Below, piece by piece: positions 1 to 9,934 of a stretch of DNA of 34,967 bases. The notes under the pieces are model-generated. The model worked only from the letters and a program-made list of their open reading frames with translations, searched no databases and was not told where the DNA came from. A program made the translations under genes and the position numbers. Numbering within the stretch: position 1 is the stretch's first letter; each line of letters opens with the position of its first letter. This DNA is from Sphaeroforma sirkka (taxonomy: Eukaryota; Opisthokonta; Ichthyosporea; Ichthyophonida): positions 1-34,967 of the forward strand of contig LUCW03000400.1 in the NCBI GenBank assembly GCA_001586965.3. The letters run 5' to 3'.

Positions 1-103
1 TTCCTTAGCCGTTGACCAACGATATATAGACTACACCTATCACGTACTGTAAATAAATATTTCAATCCGTATAGGTACGAACCAGAACAGCCCAGAAAGC
101 AGG
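1..103 (+). repeat. 'ctatc' variant monomer (copy 1 of 4)
   Basis: Full-length 103-bp C-class monomer with G15A, G38T and G39A. It is followed by a T-class monomer (104), a C-class monomer 2 bp short (207), and a full-length B monomer (308). This is the only place where the ctatc-T-C-B order is seen without the 52-bp loss, so it may show the arrangement before the junction formed. Confidence 0.9.
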
Positions 104-307
104 TTTCTTAGCCGTTGGCCAACGATATATAGACTACACCGGTCACGTACTGTAAATAAATATTTCAATCCGTATAGGTACGAACCAGAACAGCCCAGAA
201 AGCAGGTTCCTTAGCCGTTGGCCAACGATATATAGACTACACCGGTCACGTACTGTATAAATATTTCAATCCGTATAGGTACGAACCAGAACAGCCCAGA
301 TAGCAGG

Positions 308-410
308 TTCCTTAGCCGTTGACCAACGATATATAGACTACACCTGTCACGTACTTTAAATAAATATTTCAATCCGTATAGGTACGAACCAGAACAGCCC
401 AGAAAGCAGG
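308..410 (+). repeat. Full-length B-variant monomer
   Basis: A 103-bp monomer with all three B marks: G15A (gacc), G38T (cctgtc) and G49T (cttt). Every other copy with the complete B set begins at position 8 or 9 because it sits on a truncated junction. This one keeps positions 1-8, and the monomer before it (207-307, 101 bp) keeps its 3' half. It is a candidate for the parental form of the composite junction. Confidence 0.85.
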
Positions 411-480
411 TTTCTTAGCCGTTGGCCAACGATATATAGACTACACCGGTCACGTACTGTAAATAAATATTTCAATCCGT

Positions 481-562
481 ACGTACTGTAAATAAATATT
501 TCAATCCGTATAGGGGAACGAAAGCCCAGAAAGCAGTTTCTAGCCCCAGAAAGCAGGTTCCT
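481..562 (+). repeat. Scrambled monomer patch
   Basis: After tttcaatccgt the sequence jumps back to acgtactgta, repeating a segment of about 29 bp. CGTA is present at both sites, so the join may be microhomology-mediated. A degraded end (taggggaacg) and a second fragment of the cccagaaagcagg end follow, before the next GACC monomer begins near 563. Either a real local rearrangement or an assembly fault. Confidence 0.7.
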
Positions 563-664
563 GTATTAGCCGTTGACCAACGATATATAGACTACACCGG
601 TCACGTACTGTAAATAAATATTTCAATCCGTATAGGTACGAACCAGAACAGCCCAGAAAGCAGG

Positions 665-807
665 TTCCTTAGCCGTTGGCCAACGATATATAGACTACAC
701 CGGTCACGTACTGTAAATAAAATGACCAACGATATATCAACCCGTCACGTAGGTAAATAAATATTTCAATCCGTATAGGTACGAACCAGAACAGCCCAGA
801 AAGCAGG
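665..807 (+). repeat. Degenerate truncated-junction composite
   Basis: A C-class monomer runs to about gtaaataaaa (720-722) and then continues directly as tgaccaacgatatat, a G15A monomer with further changes (atcaacccgtcacgtagg). The layout matches the recurrent 59|9 junction found elsewhere, but breakpoints and diagnostic bases are blurred. I read it as a diverged or error-laden copy of that junction. Confidence 0.6.
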
Positions 808-1426
808 TTCCTTAGCCGTTGGCCAACGATATATAGACTACACCGGTCACGTACTGTAAATAAATATTTCAATCCGTATAGGTACGAACCAGAACAGCCC
901 AGAAAGCAGGTTCCTTAGCCGTTGGCCAACGATATATAGACTACACCGGTCACGTACTGTAAATAAATATTTCAATCCGTATAGGTACGAACCAGAACAG
1001 CCCAGAAAGCAGGTTCCTAGCCGTTGGCCAACGATATATAGACTACACCTGTCACGTACTGTAAATAAATATTTCAATCCGTATAGGTACGAACCAGAAC
1101 AGCCCAGAAAGCAGGTTCCTTAGCCGTTGGCCAACGATATATAGACTACACCGGTCACGTACTGTAAATAAATATTTCAATCCGTATAGGTACGAACCAG
1201 AACAGCCCAGAAAGCAGGTTTCTTAGCCGTTGACCAACGATATATATAGACTACACCGGTCACGTACTGTAAATAAATATTTCAATCCGTATAGGTACGA
1301 ACCAGAACAGCCCAGAAAGCAGGTTTCTTAGCCGTTGGCCAACGATATATAGACTACACCGGTCACGTACTGTAAATAAATATTTCAATCCGTATAGGTA
1401 CGAACCAGAACAGCCCAGAAAGCAGG
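808..1426 (+). repeat. Six-monomer block with mixed variants
   Basis: C-class at 808 and 911; a 102-bp copy at 1014 with G38T but G15 retained; C-class at 1116; a T-class GACC copy at 1219 with an extra TA (tatatata); T-class at 1324. The final GACC then T order leads into the junction composite at 1427, the order seen at several other junctions. Confidence 0.8.
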
Positions 1427-1581
1427 TTCCTTAGCCGTTGGCCAACGATATATAGACTACACCGGTCACGTACTGTAAATAAATACCGTTGACCAACGAT
1501 ATATGTACTTACACCTGTCACGTACTTTAAATAAATATTTCAATCCGTATAGGTACGAACCAGAACAGCCCAGAAAGCAGG
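1427..1581 (+). repeat. Truncated-junction composite (59|9), break at 1485/1486
   Basis: C-class monomer positions 1-59 are joined to position 9 of a B monomer (A15, T38, T49), giving aaataaata then ccgttgacc. Fifty-two bp are missing. The B part is 1 bp long here because of an altered segment (atatatgtacttacacc). Preceding order is GACC, T-class, then this copy. Confidence 0.92.
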
Positions 1582-2405
1582 TTCCTTAGCCGTTGGCCAA
1601 CGATATATAGACTACACCGGTCACGTACTGTAAATAAATATTTCAATCCGTATAGGTACGAACCAGAACAGCCCAGAAAGCAGGTTTCTTAGCCGTTGGC
1701 CAACGATATATAGACTACACCGGTCACGTACTGTAAATAAATATTTCAATCCGTATAGGTACGAACCAGAACAGCCCAGAAAGCAGGTTCCTTAGCCGTT
1801 GGCCAACGATATATAGACTACACCGGTCACGTACTGTAAATAAATATTTCAATCCGTATAGGTACGAACCAGAACAGCCCAGAAAGCAGGTTCCTTAGCC
1901 GTTGACCAACGATATATAGACTACACCGGTCACGTACTGTAAATAAATATTTCAATCCGTATAGGTACGAACCAGAACAGCCCAGAAAGCAGGTTCCTTA
2001 GCCGTTGGCCAACGATATATAGACTACACCGGTCACGTACTGTAAATAAATATTTCAATCCGTATAGGTACGAACCAGAACAGCCCAGAAAGCAGGTTCC
2101 TTAGCCGTTGGCCAACGATATATAGACTACACCGGTCACGTACTGTAAATAAATATTTCAATCCGTATAGGTACGAACCAGAACAGCCCAGAAAGCAGGT
2201 TCCTTAGCCGTTGACCAACGATATATAGACTACACCGGTCACGTACTGTAAATAAATATTTCAATCCGTATAGGTACGAACCAGAACAGCCCAGAAAGCA
2301 GGTTTCTTAGCCGTTGGCCAACGATATATAGACTACACCGGTCACGTACTGTAAATAAATATTTCAATCCGTATAGGTACGAACCAGAACAGCCCAGAAA
2401 GCAGG
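1582..2405 (+). repeat. Eight-monomer block, no length change
   Basis: Starts at 1582, 1685, 1788, 1891, 1994, 2097, 2200 and 2303, all exactly 103 bp. Classes: C, T, C, C-GACC, C, C, C-GACC, T. The last two (GACC, T) again precede a junction composite. It contains the type monomer. Confidence 0.9.
2097..2199 (+). repeat. Type (canonical) monomer, 103 bp
   Basis: This copy matches the majority base at every position and serves as the numbering reference. Landmarks: TTCCTT at 1-6; the perfect palindrome CGTTGGCCAACG at 10-21, which contains an MscI/HaeIII site; TATATA at 23-28; ACCGGT (AgeI site) at 35-40; GTAC at 44-47 and 75-78; AATAAA at 52-57; AAATATTT palindrome at 55-62; AGCCCAGAAAGCAGG at the end. 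CpGs lie at 10, 20, 37, 43, 68 and 78. Two AT-rich segments (22-29 and 50-66) lie about 32 bp apart, roughly three helical turns. I see no open reading frame conserved through one unit, and the length 103 (3x34+1) shifts frame in each copy. Confidence 0.97.
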
Positions 2406-2538
2406 TTCCTTAGCCGTTGGCGATATATAGACAACGTACTGTATACCGTTGACCAACGATATATACTACACCTGTCACGTACTTTAAATAAATATTTCAA
2501 TCCGTATAGGTACGAACCAGAACAGCCCAGAAAGCAGG
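2406..2538 (+). repeat. Truncated-junction composite with shortened 5' part, break at 2445/2446
   Basis: The 5' monomer is reduced to about 40 bp (gttggcgatatatagacaac...) and ends gtata, followed by ccgttgacc and a full B monomer (A15, T38, T49) that is 2 bp short at atatatactacacc. The downstream edge is identical to the other junctions while the upstream part is eroded. Confidence 0.85.
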
Positions 2539-2656
2539 TTCCTTAGCCGTTGGCCAACGATATATAGACTACACCGGTCACGTACTGTAAAAAATATTTC
2601 AATCCGTCAATATTTCAATCCGTATAGGTACGAACCAGAACAGCCCAGAAAGCAGG
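2539..2656 (+). repeat. Monomer with internal 3' duplication
   Basis: A C-class monomer whose AT-rich stretch is altered (gtaaaaaatattt) and whose caatatttcaatccgt segment (around 2590-2622) is present twice. The repeated piece restarts directly after a CGT trinucleotide. Total length is 118 bp instead of 103. Confidence 0.75.
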
Positions 2657-4202
2657 TTCCTTAGCCGTTGGCCAACGATATATAGACTACACCGGTCACG
2701 TACTGTAAATAAATATTTCAATCCGTATAGGTACGAACCAGAACAGCCCAGAAAGCAGGTTCCTTAGCCGTTGGCCAACGATATATAGACTACACCGGTC
2801 ACGTACTGTAAATAAATATTTCAATCCGTATAGGTACGAACCAGAACAGCCCAGAAAGCAGGTTTCTTAGCCGTTGGCCAACGATATATAGACTACACCG
2901 GTCACGTACTGTAAATAAATATTTCAATCCGTATAGGTACGAACCAGAACAGCCCAGAAAGCAGGTTCCTTAGCCGTTGGCCAACGATATATAGACTACA
3001 CCGGTCACGTACTGTAAATAAATATTTCAATCCGTATAGGTACGAACCAGAACAGCCCAGAAAGCAGGTTTCTTAGCCGTTGGCCAACGATATATAGACT
3101 ACACCGGTCACGTACTGTAAATAAATATTTCAATCCGTATAGGTACGAACCAGAACAGCCCAGAAAGCAGGTTCCTTAGCCGTTGGCCAACGATATATAG
3201 ACTACACCGGTCACGTACTGTAAATAAATATTTCAATCCGTATAGGTACGAACCAGAACAGCCCAGAAAGCAGGTTCCTTAGCCGTTGGCCAACGATATA
3301 TAGACTACACCGGTCACGTACTGTAAATAAATATTTCAATCCGTATAGGTACGAACCAGAACAGCCCAGAAAGCAGGTTTCTTAGCCGTTGGCCAACGAT
3401 ATATAGACTACACCGGTCACGTACTGTAAATAAATATTTCAATCCGTATAGGTACGAACCAGAACAGCCCAGAAAGCAGGTTCCTTAGCCGTTGGCCAAC
3501 GATATATAGACTACACCGGTCACGTACTGTAAATAAATATTTCAATCCGTATAGGTACGAACCAGAACAGCCCAGAAAGCAGGTTTCTTAGCCGTTGGCC
3601 AACGATATATAGACTACACCGGTCACGTACTGTAAATAAATATTTCAATCCGTATAGGTACGAACCAGAACAGCCCAGAAAGCAGGTTCCTTAGCCGTTG
3701 GCCAACGATATATAGACTACACCGGTCACGTACTGTAAATAAATATTTTCAATCCGTATAGGTACGAACCAGAACAGCCCAGAAAGCAGGTTCCTTAGCC
3801 GTTGGCCAACGATATATAGACTACACCGGTCACGTACTGTAAATAAATATTTCAATCCGTATAGGTACGAACCAGAACAGCCCAGAAAGCAGGTTTCTTA
3901 GCCGTTGGCCAACGATATATAGACTACACCGGTCACGTACTGTAAATAAATATTTCAATCCGTATAGGTACGAACCAGAACAGCCCAGAAAGCAGGTTCC
4001 TTAGCCGTTGGCCAACGATATATAGACTACACCGGTCACGTACTGTAAATAAATATTTCAATCCGTATAGGTACGAACCAGAACAGCCCAGAAAGCAGGT
4101 TTCTTAGCCGTTGGCCAACGATATATAGACTACACCGGTCACGTACTGTAAATAAATATTTCAATCCGTATAGGTACGAACCAGAACAGCCCAGAAAGCA
4201 GG
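2657..4202 (+). repeat. Pentameric higher-order pattern C-C-T-C-T, three units
   Basis: Fifteen monomers fall into three identical five-monomer sets by the base at position 3: starts 2657 C, 2760 C, 2863 T, 2966 C, 3069 T; 3172 C, 3275 C, 3378 T, 3481 C, 3584 T; 3687 C, 3791 C, 3894 T, 3997 C, 4100 T. The unit is about 515 bp; only one extra base (near 3747) changes spacing. All fifteen keep GGCC and ccggtc. Tandem duplication of five monomers by unequal exchange is the simple reading. One bi-allelic base supports it, so it is suggestive rather than proven. Confidence 0.7.
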
Positions 4203-4717
4203 TTCCTTAGCCGTTGGCCAACGATATATAGACTACACCGGTCACGTACTGTAAATAAATATTTCAATCCGTATAGGTACGAACCAGAACAGCCCAGAAA
4301 GCAGGTTTCTTAGCCGTTGGCCAACGATATATAGACTACACCGGTCACGTACTGTAAATAAATATTTCAATCCGTATAGGTACGAACCAGAACAGCCCAG
4401 AAAGCAGGTTCTTAGCCGTTGGCCAACGATATATAGACTACACCGGTCACGTACTGTAAATAAATATTTCAATCCGTATAGGTACGAACCAGAACAGCCC
4501 AGAAAGCAGGTTCCTTAGCCGTTGGCCAACGATATATAGACTACACCGGTCACGTACTGTAAATAAATATTTCAATCCGTATAGGTACGAACCAGAACAG
4601 CCCAGAAAGCAGGTTTCCTTAGCCGTTGGCCAACGATATATAGACTACACCGGTCACGTACTGTAAATAAATATTTCAATCCGTATAGGTACGAACCAGA
4701 ACAGCCCAGAAAGCAGG
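4203..4717 (+). repeat. Five-monomer block leading to junction
   Basis: Starts 4203 C, 4306 T, 4409 S (102 bp, ggttctta), 4511 C, 4614 (104 bp, tttcctta). The S-class copy holds frame between neighbours, which is why a minus-strand reading frame of about 76 codons crosses 4242-4472. Confidence 0.85.
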
Positions 4718-4871
4718 TTCCTTAGCCGTTGGCCAACGATATATAGACTACACCGGTCACGTACTGTAAATAAATACCGTTGACCAACGATATATAGACT
4801 ACACCTGTCACGTACTTTAAATAAATATTTCAATCCGTATAGGTACGAACCAGAACAGCCCAGAAAGCAGG
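4718..4871 (+). repeat. Truncated-junction composite (59|9), break at 4776/4777
   Basis: Exactly 154 bp: positions 1-59 of a C-class monomer joined to positions 9-103 of a B monomer with A15, T38 and T49. This is a clean example of the composite. Confidence 0.95.
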
Positions 4872-6312
4872 TTTCTTAGCCGTTGGCCAACGATATATAT
4901 AGACTACACCGGTCACGTACTGTAAATAAATATTTCAATCCGTATAGGTACGAACCAGAACAGCCAGAAAGCAGGTTTCTTAGCCGTTGGCCAACGATAT
5001 ATAGACTACACCGGTCACGTACTGTAAATAAATATTTCAATCCGTATAGGTACGAACCAGAACAGCCCAGAAAGCAGGTTCTTAGCCGTTGGCCAACGAT
5101 ATATAGACTACACCGGTCACGTACTGTAAATAAATATTTCAATCCGTATAGGTACGAACCAGAACAGCCCAGAAAGCAGGTTCCTTAGCCGTTGGCCAAC
5201 GATATATAGACTACACCGGTCACGTACTGTAAATAAATATTTCAATCCGTATAGGTACGAACCAGAACAGCCCAGAAAGCAGGTTTCTTAGCCGTTGGCC
5301 AACGATATATAGACTACACCGGTCACGTACTGTAAATAAATATTTCAATCCGTATAGGTACGAACCAGAACAGCCCAGAAAGCAGGTTCCTTAGCCGTTG
5401 GCCAACGATATATAGACTACACCGGTCACGTACTGTAAATAAATATTTCAATCCGTATAGGTACGAACCAGAACAGCCCAGAAAGCAGGTTCCTTAGCCG
5501 TTGGCCAACGATATATAGACTACACCGGTCACGTACTGTAAATAAATATTTCAATCCGTATAGGTACGAACCAGAACAGCCCAGAAAGCAGGTTTCTTAG
5601 CCGTTGGCCAACGATATATAGACTACACCGGTCACGTACTGTAAATAAATATTTCAATCCGTATAGGTACGAACCAGAACAGCCCAGAAAGCAGGTTTCT
5701 TAGCCGTTGGCCAACGATATATAGACTACACCGGTCACGTACTGTAAATAAATATTTCAATCCGTATAGGTACGAACCAGAACAGCCCAGAAAGCAGGTT
5801 CCTTAGCCGTTGGCCAACGATATATAGACTACACCGGTCACGTACTGTAAATAAATATTTCAATCCGTATAGGTACGAACCAGAACAGCCCAGAAAGCAG
5901 GTTCTTAGCCGTTGGCCAACGATATATAGACTACACCGGTCACGTACTGTAAATAAATATTTCAATCCGTATAGGTACGAACCAGAACAGCCCAGAAAGC
6001 AGGTTTCTTAGCCGTTGGCCAACGATATATAGACTACACCGGTCACGTACTGTAAATAAATATTTCAATCCGTATAGGTACGAACCAGAACAGCCCAGAA
6101 AGCAGGTTCCTTAGCCGTTGGCCAACGATATATAGACTACACCGGTCACGTACTGTAAATAAATATTTCAATCCGTATAGGTACGAACCAGAACAGCCCA
6201 GAAAGCAGGTTCCTTAGCCGTTGGCCAACGATATATAGACTACACCGGTCACGTACTGTAAATAAATATTTCAATCCGTATAGGTACGAACCAGAACAGC
6301 CCAGAAAGCAGG
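4872..6312 (+). repeat. Fourteen-monomer block rich in T and S classes
   Basis: Order from 4872: T (with extra TA), T (1 bp short, cagccagaaag), S, C, T, C, C, T, T, C, S, T, C, C. It can be read as two seven-monomer sets, TTSCTCC and TTCSTCC, differing only by a swap of S and C, so a seven-monomer ancestral unit is possible but not established. A plus-strand frame (4883-5188) and minus-strand frames here are satellite translations. Confidence 0.75.
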
Positions 6313-6438
6313 TTTCTTAGCCGTTGGCTTAGCCGTTGGTTAGCCGTTGGCCAACGATATATAGACTACACCGGTCACGTACTGTAAATAAATATTTCAA
6401 TCCGTATAGGTACGAACCAGAACAGCCCAGAAAGCAGG
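6313..6438 (+). repeat. Monomer with triplicated 5' segment
   Basis: The segment ttagccgttgg occurs three times in a row (about 6317-6350) before the normal ccaacgatatatag. The added copies are 12 and 11 bp. This looks like slippage or template switching at the left arm of the CGTTGGCCAACG palindrome. Confidence 0.85.
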
Positions 6439-6590
6439 TTCTTAGCCGTTGGCCAACGATATATAGACTACACCGGTCACGTACTGTAAATAAATACCGT
6501 TGACCAACGATATATAGACTAACCTGTCACGTACTTTAAATAAATATTTCAATCCGTATAGGTACGAACCAGAACAGCCCAGAAAGCAGG
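6439..6590 (+). repeat. Truncated-junction composite (59|9), break at 6496/6497
   Basis: Here the 5' part is an S-class (102-bp type) monomer, so 58 bp precede the join. The B part has A15, T38 and T49 and lacks one base (gactaacctgtc). Total 152 bp. Confidence 0.92.
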
Positions 6591-7417
6591 TTCCTTAGCC
6601 GTTGGCCAACGATATATAGACTACACCGGTCACGTACTGTAAATAAATATTTCAATCCGTATAGGTACGAACCAGAACAGCCCAGAAAGCAGGTTCCTTA
6701 GCCGTTGGCCAACGATATATAGACTACACCGGTCACGTACTGTAAATAAATATTTCAATCCGTATAGGTACGAACCAGAACAGCCCAGAAAGCAGGTTTC
6801 CTAGCCGTTGGCCAACGATATATAGACTACACCGGTCACGTACTGTAAATAAATATTTCAATCCGTATATAGGTACGAACCAGAACAGCCCAGAAAGCAG
6901 GTTCCTTAGCCGTTGGCCAACGATATATAGACTACACCGGTCACGTACTGTAAATAAATATTTCAATCCGTATAGGTACGAACCAGAACAGCCCAGAAAG
7001 CAGGTTTCTTTAGCCGTTGGCCAACGATATATAGACTACACCGGTCACGTACTGTAAATAAATAAATATTTCAATCCGTATAGGTACGAACCAGAACAGC
7101 CCAGAAAGCAGGTTTCTTAGCCGTTGGCCAACGATATATAGACTACACCGGTCACGTACTGTAAATAAATATTTCAATCCGTATAGGTACGAACCAGAAC
7201 AGCCCAGAAAGCAGGTTCTTAGCCGTTGGCCAACGATATATAGACTACACCGGTCACGTACTGTAAATAAATATTTCAATCCGTATAGGTACGAACCAGA
7301 ACAGCCCAGAAAGCAGGTTTCTTAGCCGTTGGCCAACGATATATAGACTACACCGGTCACGTACTGTAAATAAATATTTCAATCCGTATAGGTACGAACC
7401 AGAACAGCCCAGAAAGG
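6591..7417 (+). repeat. Eight-monomer block with many small length changes
   Basis: C-class copies at about 6591 and 6694, then copies with tttcctag, gtatatagg (+2), tttctttag, aaataaataaatattt (+4), S-class and T-class forms, ending with a short end (agaaagg, lacking agca). Nearly every copy carries an indel, in contrast to the uniform block at 20143-22408. Confidence 0.8.
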
Positions 7418-7565
7418 TTCCTTAGCCGTTGGCCAACGATATATAGACTACACCGGTCACGCTGTAAATACCGTTGACCAACGATATATAGACTACACCT
7501 GTCACGTACTTTAAATAAATATTTCAATCCGTATAGGTACGAACCAGAACAGCCCAGAAAGCAGG
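7418..7565 (+). repeat. Truncated-junction composite, break at 7470/7471
   Basis: A C-class 5' part shortened further (cacgctgtaaata, 53 bp) joins ccgttgacc of a B monomer with A15, T38 and T49. The B part is the exact 95 bp expected. Confidence 0.92.
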
Positions 7566-7874
7566 TTCCTTAGCCGTTGGCCAACGATATATAGACTACA
7601 CCGGTCACGTACTGTAAATAAATATTTCAATCCGTATAGGTACGAACCAGAACAGCCCAGAAAGCAGGTTTCTTAGCCGTTGGCCAACGATATATAGACT
7701 ACACCGGTCACGTACTGTAAATAAATATTTCAATCCGTATAGGTACGAACCAGAACAGCCCAGAAAGCAGGTTCCTTAGCCGTTGGCCAACGATATATAG
7801 ACTACACCGGTCACGTACTGTAAATAAATATTTCAATCCGTATAGGTACGAACCAGAACAGCCCAGAAAGCAGG
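7566..7874 (+). repeat. Three canonical-length monomers
   Basis: Classes C, T, C at 7566, 7669 and 7772, each 103 bp with GGCC. They separate the junction composite from the second ctatc monomer. Confidence 0.9.
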
Positions 7875-7977
7875 TTTCTTAGCCGTTGACCAACGATATA
7901 TAGACTACACCTATCACGTACTGTAAATAAATATTTCAATCCGTATAGGTACGAACCAGAACAGCCCAGAAAGCAGG
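7875..7977 (+). repeat. 'ctatc' variant monomer (copy 2 of 4)
   Basis: T-class monomer with G15A, G38T and G39A; the other three ctatc copies are C-class. It is followed by T (7978) and C (8081) as elsewhere, but then by ordinary copies, not a B monomer. Confidence 0.9.
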
Positions 7978-9934
7978 TTTCTTAGCCGTTGGCCAACGAT
8001 ATATAGACTACACCGGTCACGTACTGTAAATAAATATTTCAATCCGTATAGGTACGAACCAGAACAGCCCAGAAAGCAGGTTCCTTAGCCGTTGGCCAAC
8101 GATATATAGACTACACCGGTCACGTACTGTAAATAAATATTTCAATCCGTATAGGTACGAACCAGAACAGCCCAGAAAGCAGGTTCCTTAGCCGTTGGCC
8201 AACGATATATAGACTACACCGGTCACGTACTGTAAATAAATATTTCAATCCGTATAGGTACGAACCAGAACAGCCCAGAAAGCAGGTTCCTTAGCCGTTG
8301 GCCAACGATATATATAGACTACACCGGTCACGTACTGTAAATAAATATTTCAATCCGTATAGGTACGAACCAGAACAGCCCAGAAAGCAGGTTTCTTAGC
8401 CGTTGGCCAACGATATATAGACTACACCGGTCACGTACTGTAAATAAATATTTCAATCCGTATAGGTACGAACCAGAACAGCCCAGAAAGCAGGTTTCTT
8501 AGCCGTTGGCCAACGATATATAGACTACACCGGTCACGTACTGTAAATAAATATTTCAATCCGTATAGGTACGAACCAGAACAGCCCAGAAAGCAGGTTT
8601 CTTAGCCGTTGGCCAACGATATATAGACTACACCGGTCACGTACTGTAAATAAATATTTCAATCCGTATAGGTACGAACCAGAACAGCCCAGAAAGCAGG
8701 TTTCTTAGCCGTTGGCCAACGATATATAGACTACACCGGTCACGTACTGTAAATAAATATTTCAATCCGTATAGGTACGAACCAGAACAGCCCAGAAAGC
8801 AGGTTCCTTAGCCGTTGGCCAACGATATATAGACTACACCGGTCACGTACTGTAAATAAATATTTCAATCCGTATAGGTACGAACCAGAACAGCCCAGAA
8901 AGCAGGTTCCTTAGCCGTTGGCCAACGATATATAGACTACACCGGTCACGTACTGTAAATAAATATTTCAATCCGTATAGGTACGAACCAGAACAGCCCA
9001 GAAAGCAGGTTTCTTAGCCGTTGGCCAACGATATATAGACTACACCGGTCACGTACTGTAAATAAATATTTCAATCCGTATAGGTACGAACCAGAACAGC
9101 CCAGAAAGCAGGTTCCTTAGCCGTTGGCCAACGATATATAGACTACACCGGTCACGTACTGTAAATAAATATTTCAATCCGTATAGGTACGAACCAGAAC
9201 AGCCCAGAAAGCAGGTTTCTTAGCCGTTGGCCAACGATATATAGACTACACCGGTCACGTACTGTAAATAAATATTTCAATCCGTATAGGTACGAACCAG
9301 AACAGCCCAGAAAGCAGGTTCCTTAGCCGTTGGCCAACGATATATAGACTACACCGGTCACGTACTGTAAATAAATATTTCAATCCGTATAGGTACGAAC
9401 CAGAACAGCCCAGAAAGCAGGTTCTTAGCCGTTGACCAACGATATATAGACTACACCGGTCACGTACTGTAAATAAATATTTCAATCCGTATAGGTACGA
9501 ACCAGAACAGCCCAGAAAGCAGGTTTCCTTAGCCGTTGGCCAACGATATATAGACTACACCGGTCACGTACTGTAAATAAATATTTCAATCCGTATAGGT
9601 ACGAACCAGAACAGCCCAGAAAGCAGGTTCCTTAGCCGTTGGCCAACGATATATAGACTACACCGGTCACGTACTGTAAATAAATATTTCAATCCGTATA
9701 GGTACGAACCAGAACAGCCCAGAAAGCAGGTTCTTAGCCGTTGGCCAACGATATATAGACTACACCGGTCACGTACTGTAAATAAATATTTCAATCCGTA
9801 TAGGTACGAACCAGAACAGCCCAGAAAGCAGGTTCTTAGCCGTTGGCCAACGATATATAGACTACACCGGTCACGTACTGTAAATAAATATTTCAATCCG
9901 TATAGGTACGAACCAGAACAGCCCAGAAAGCAGG
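7978..9934 (+). repeat. Nineteen-monomer block
   Basis: From 7978: T, C, C, C (+TA), T, T, T, T, C, C, T, C, T, C, S-GACC (9422), tttcc (9524), C, S, S. The five monomers 8804-9318 are C-C-T-C-T, the same order as the pentamer at 2657-4202, and a tttcc copy follows some monomers later in both regions. S-class copies at 9422, 9731 and 9833 keep reading frame and create spurious frames up to 110 codons. Confidence 0.8.

Noticed and set aside
2097-2125. CENP-B box
   Set aside because: The cgttgg core looks similar to part of the box, but by my alignment only about three of the nine essential bases match, so no functional box is indicated.
2170-2180. Pol III B-box-like string ggtacgaacca in each unit (positions 74-84), suggesting a tRNA-derived origin
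   Set aside because: It differs from the B-box consensus at two of eleven positions, no convincing A box lies at the right distance, and there is no T-run terminator. Such a match is easily found by chance.
4883-5188. Plus-strand open reading frame of 101 codons
   Set aside because: It is the sense-strand translation of three satellite copies linked by two indels (4962 region and the S-class copy at 5079). It is not found in other copies and has no coding signature.
9564-9896. Minus-strand open reading frames of 65-110 codons with repeated MKYLFTVRDRC... type products, including 4242-4472, 5735-5965, 9564-9896, 28208-28438
   Set aside because: They are translations of the satellite in shifting frames. 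The 103-bp unit changes frame each copy, and long frames arise only where a 102-bp copy or other indel happens to keep frame. They have no independent start context, no conserved codon pattern and no family resemblance.
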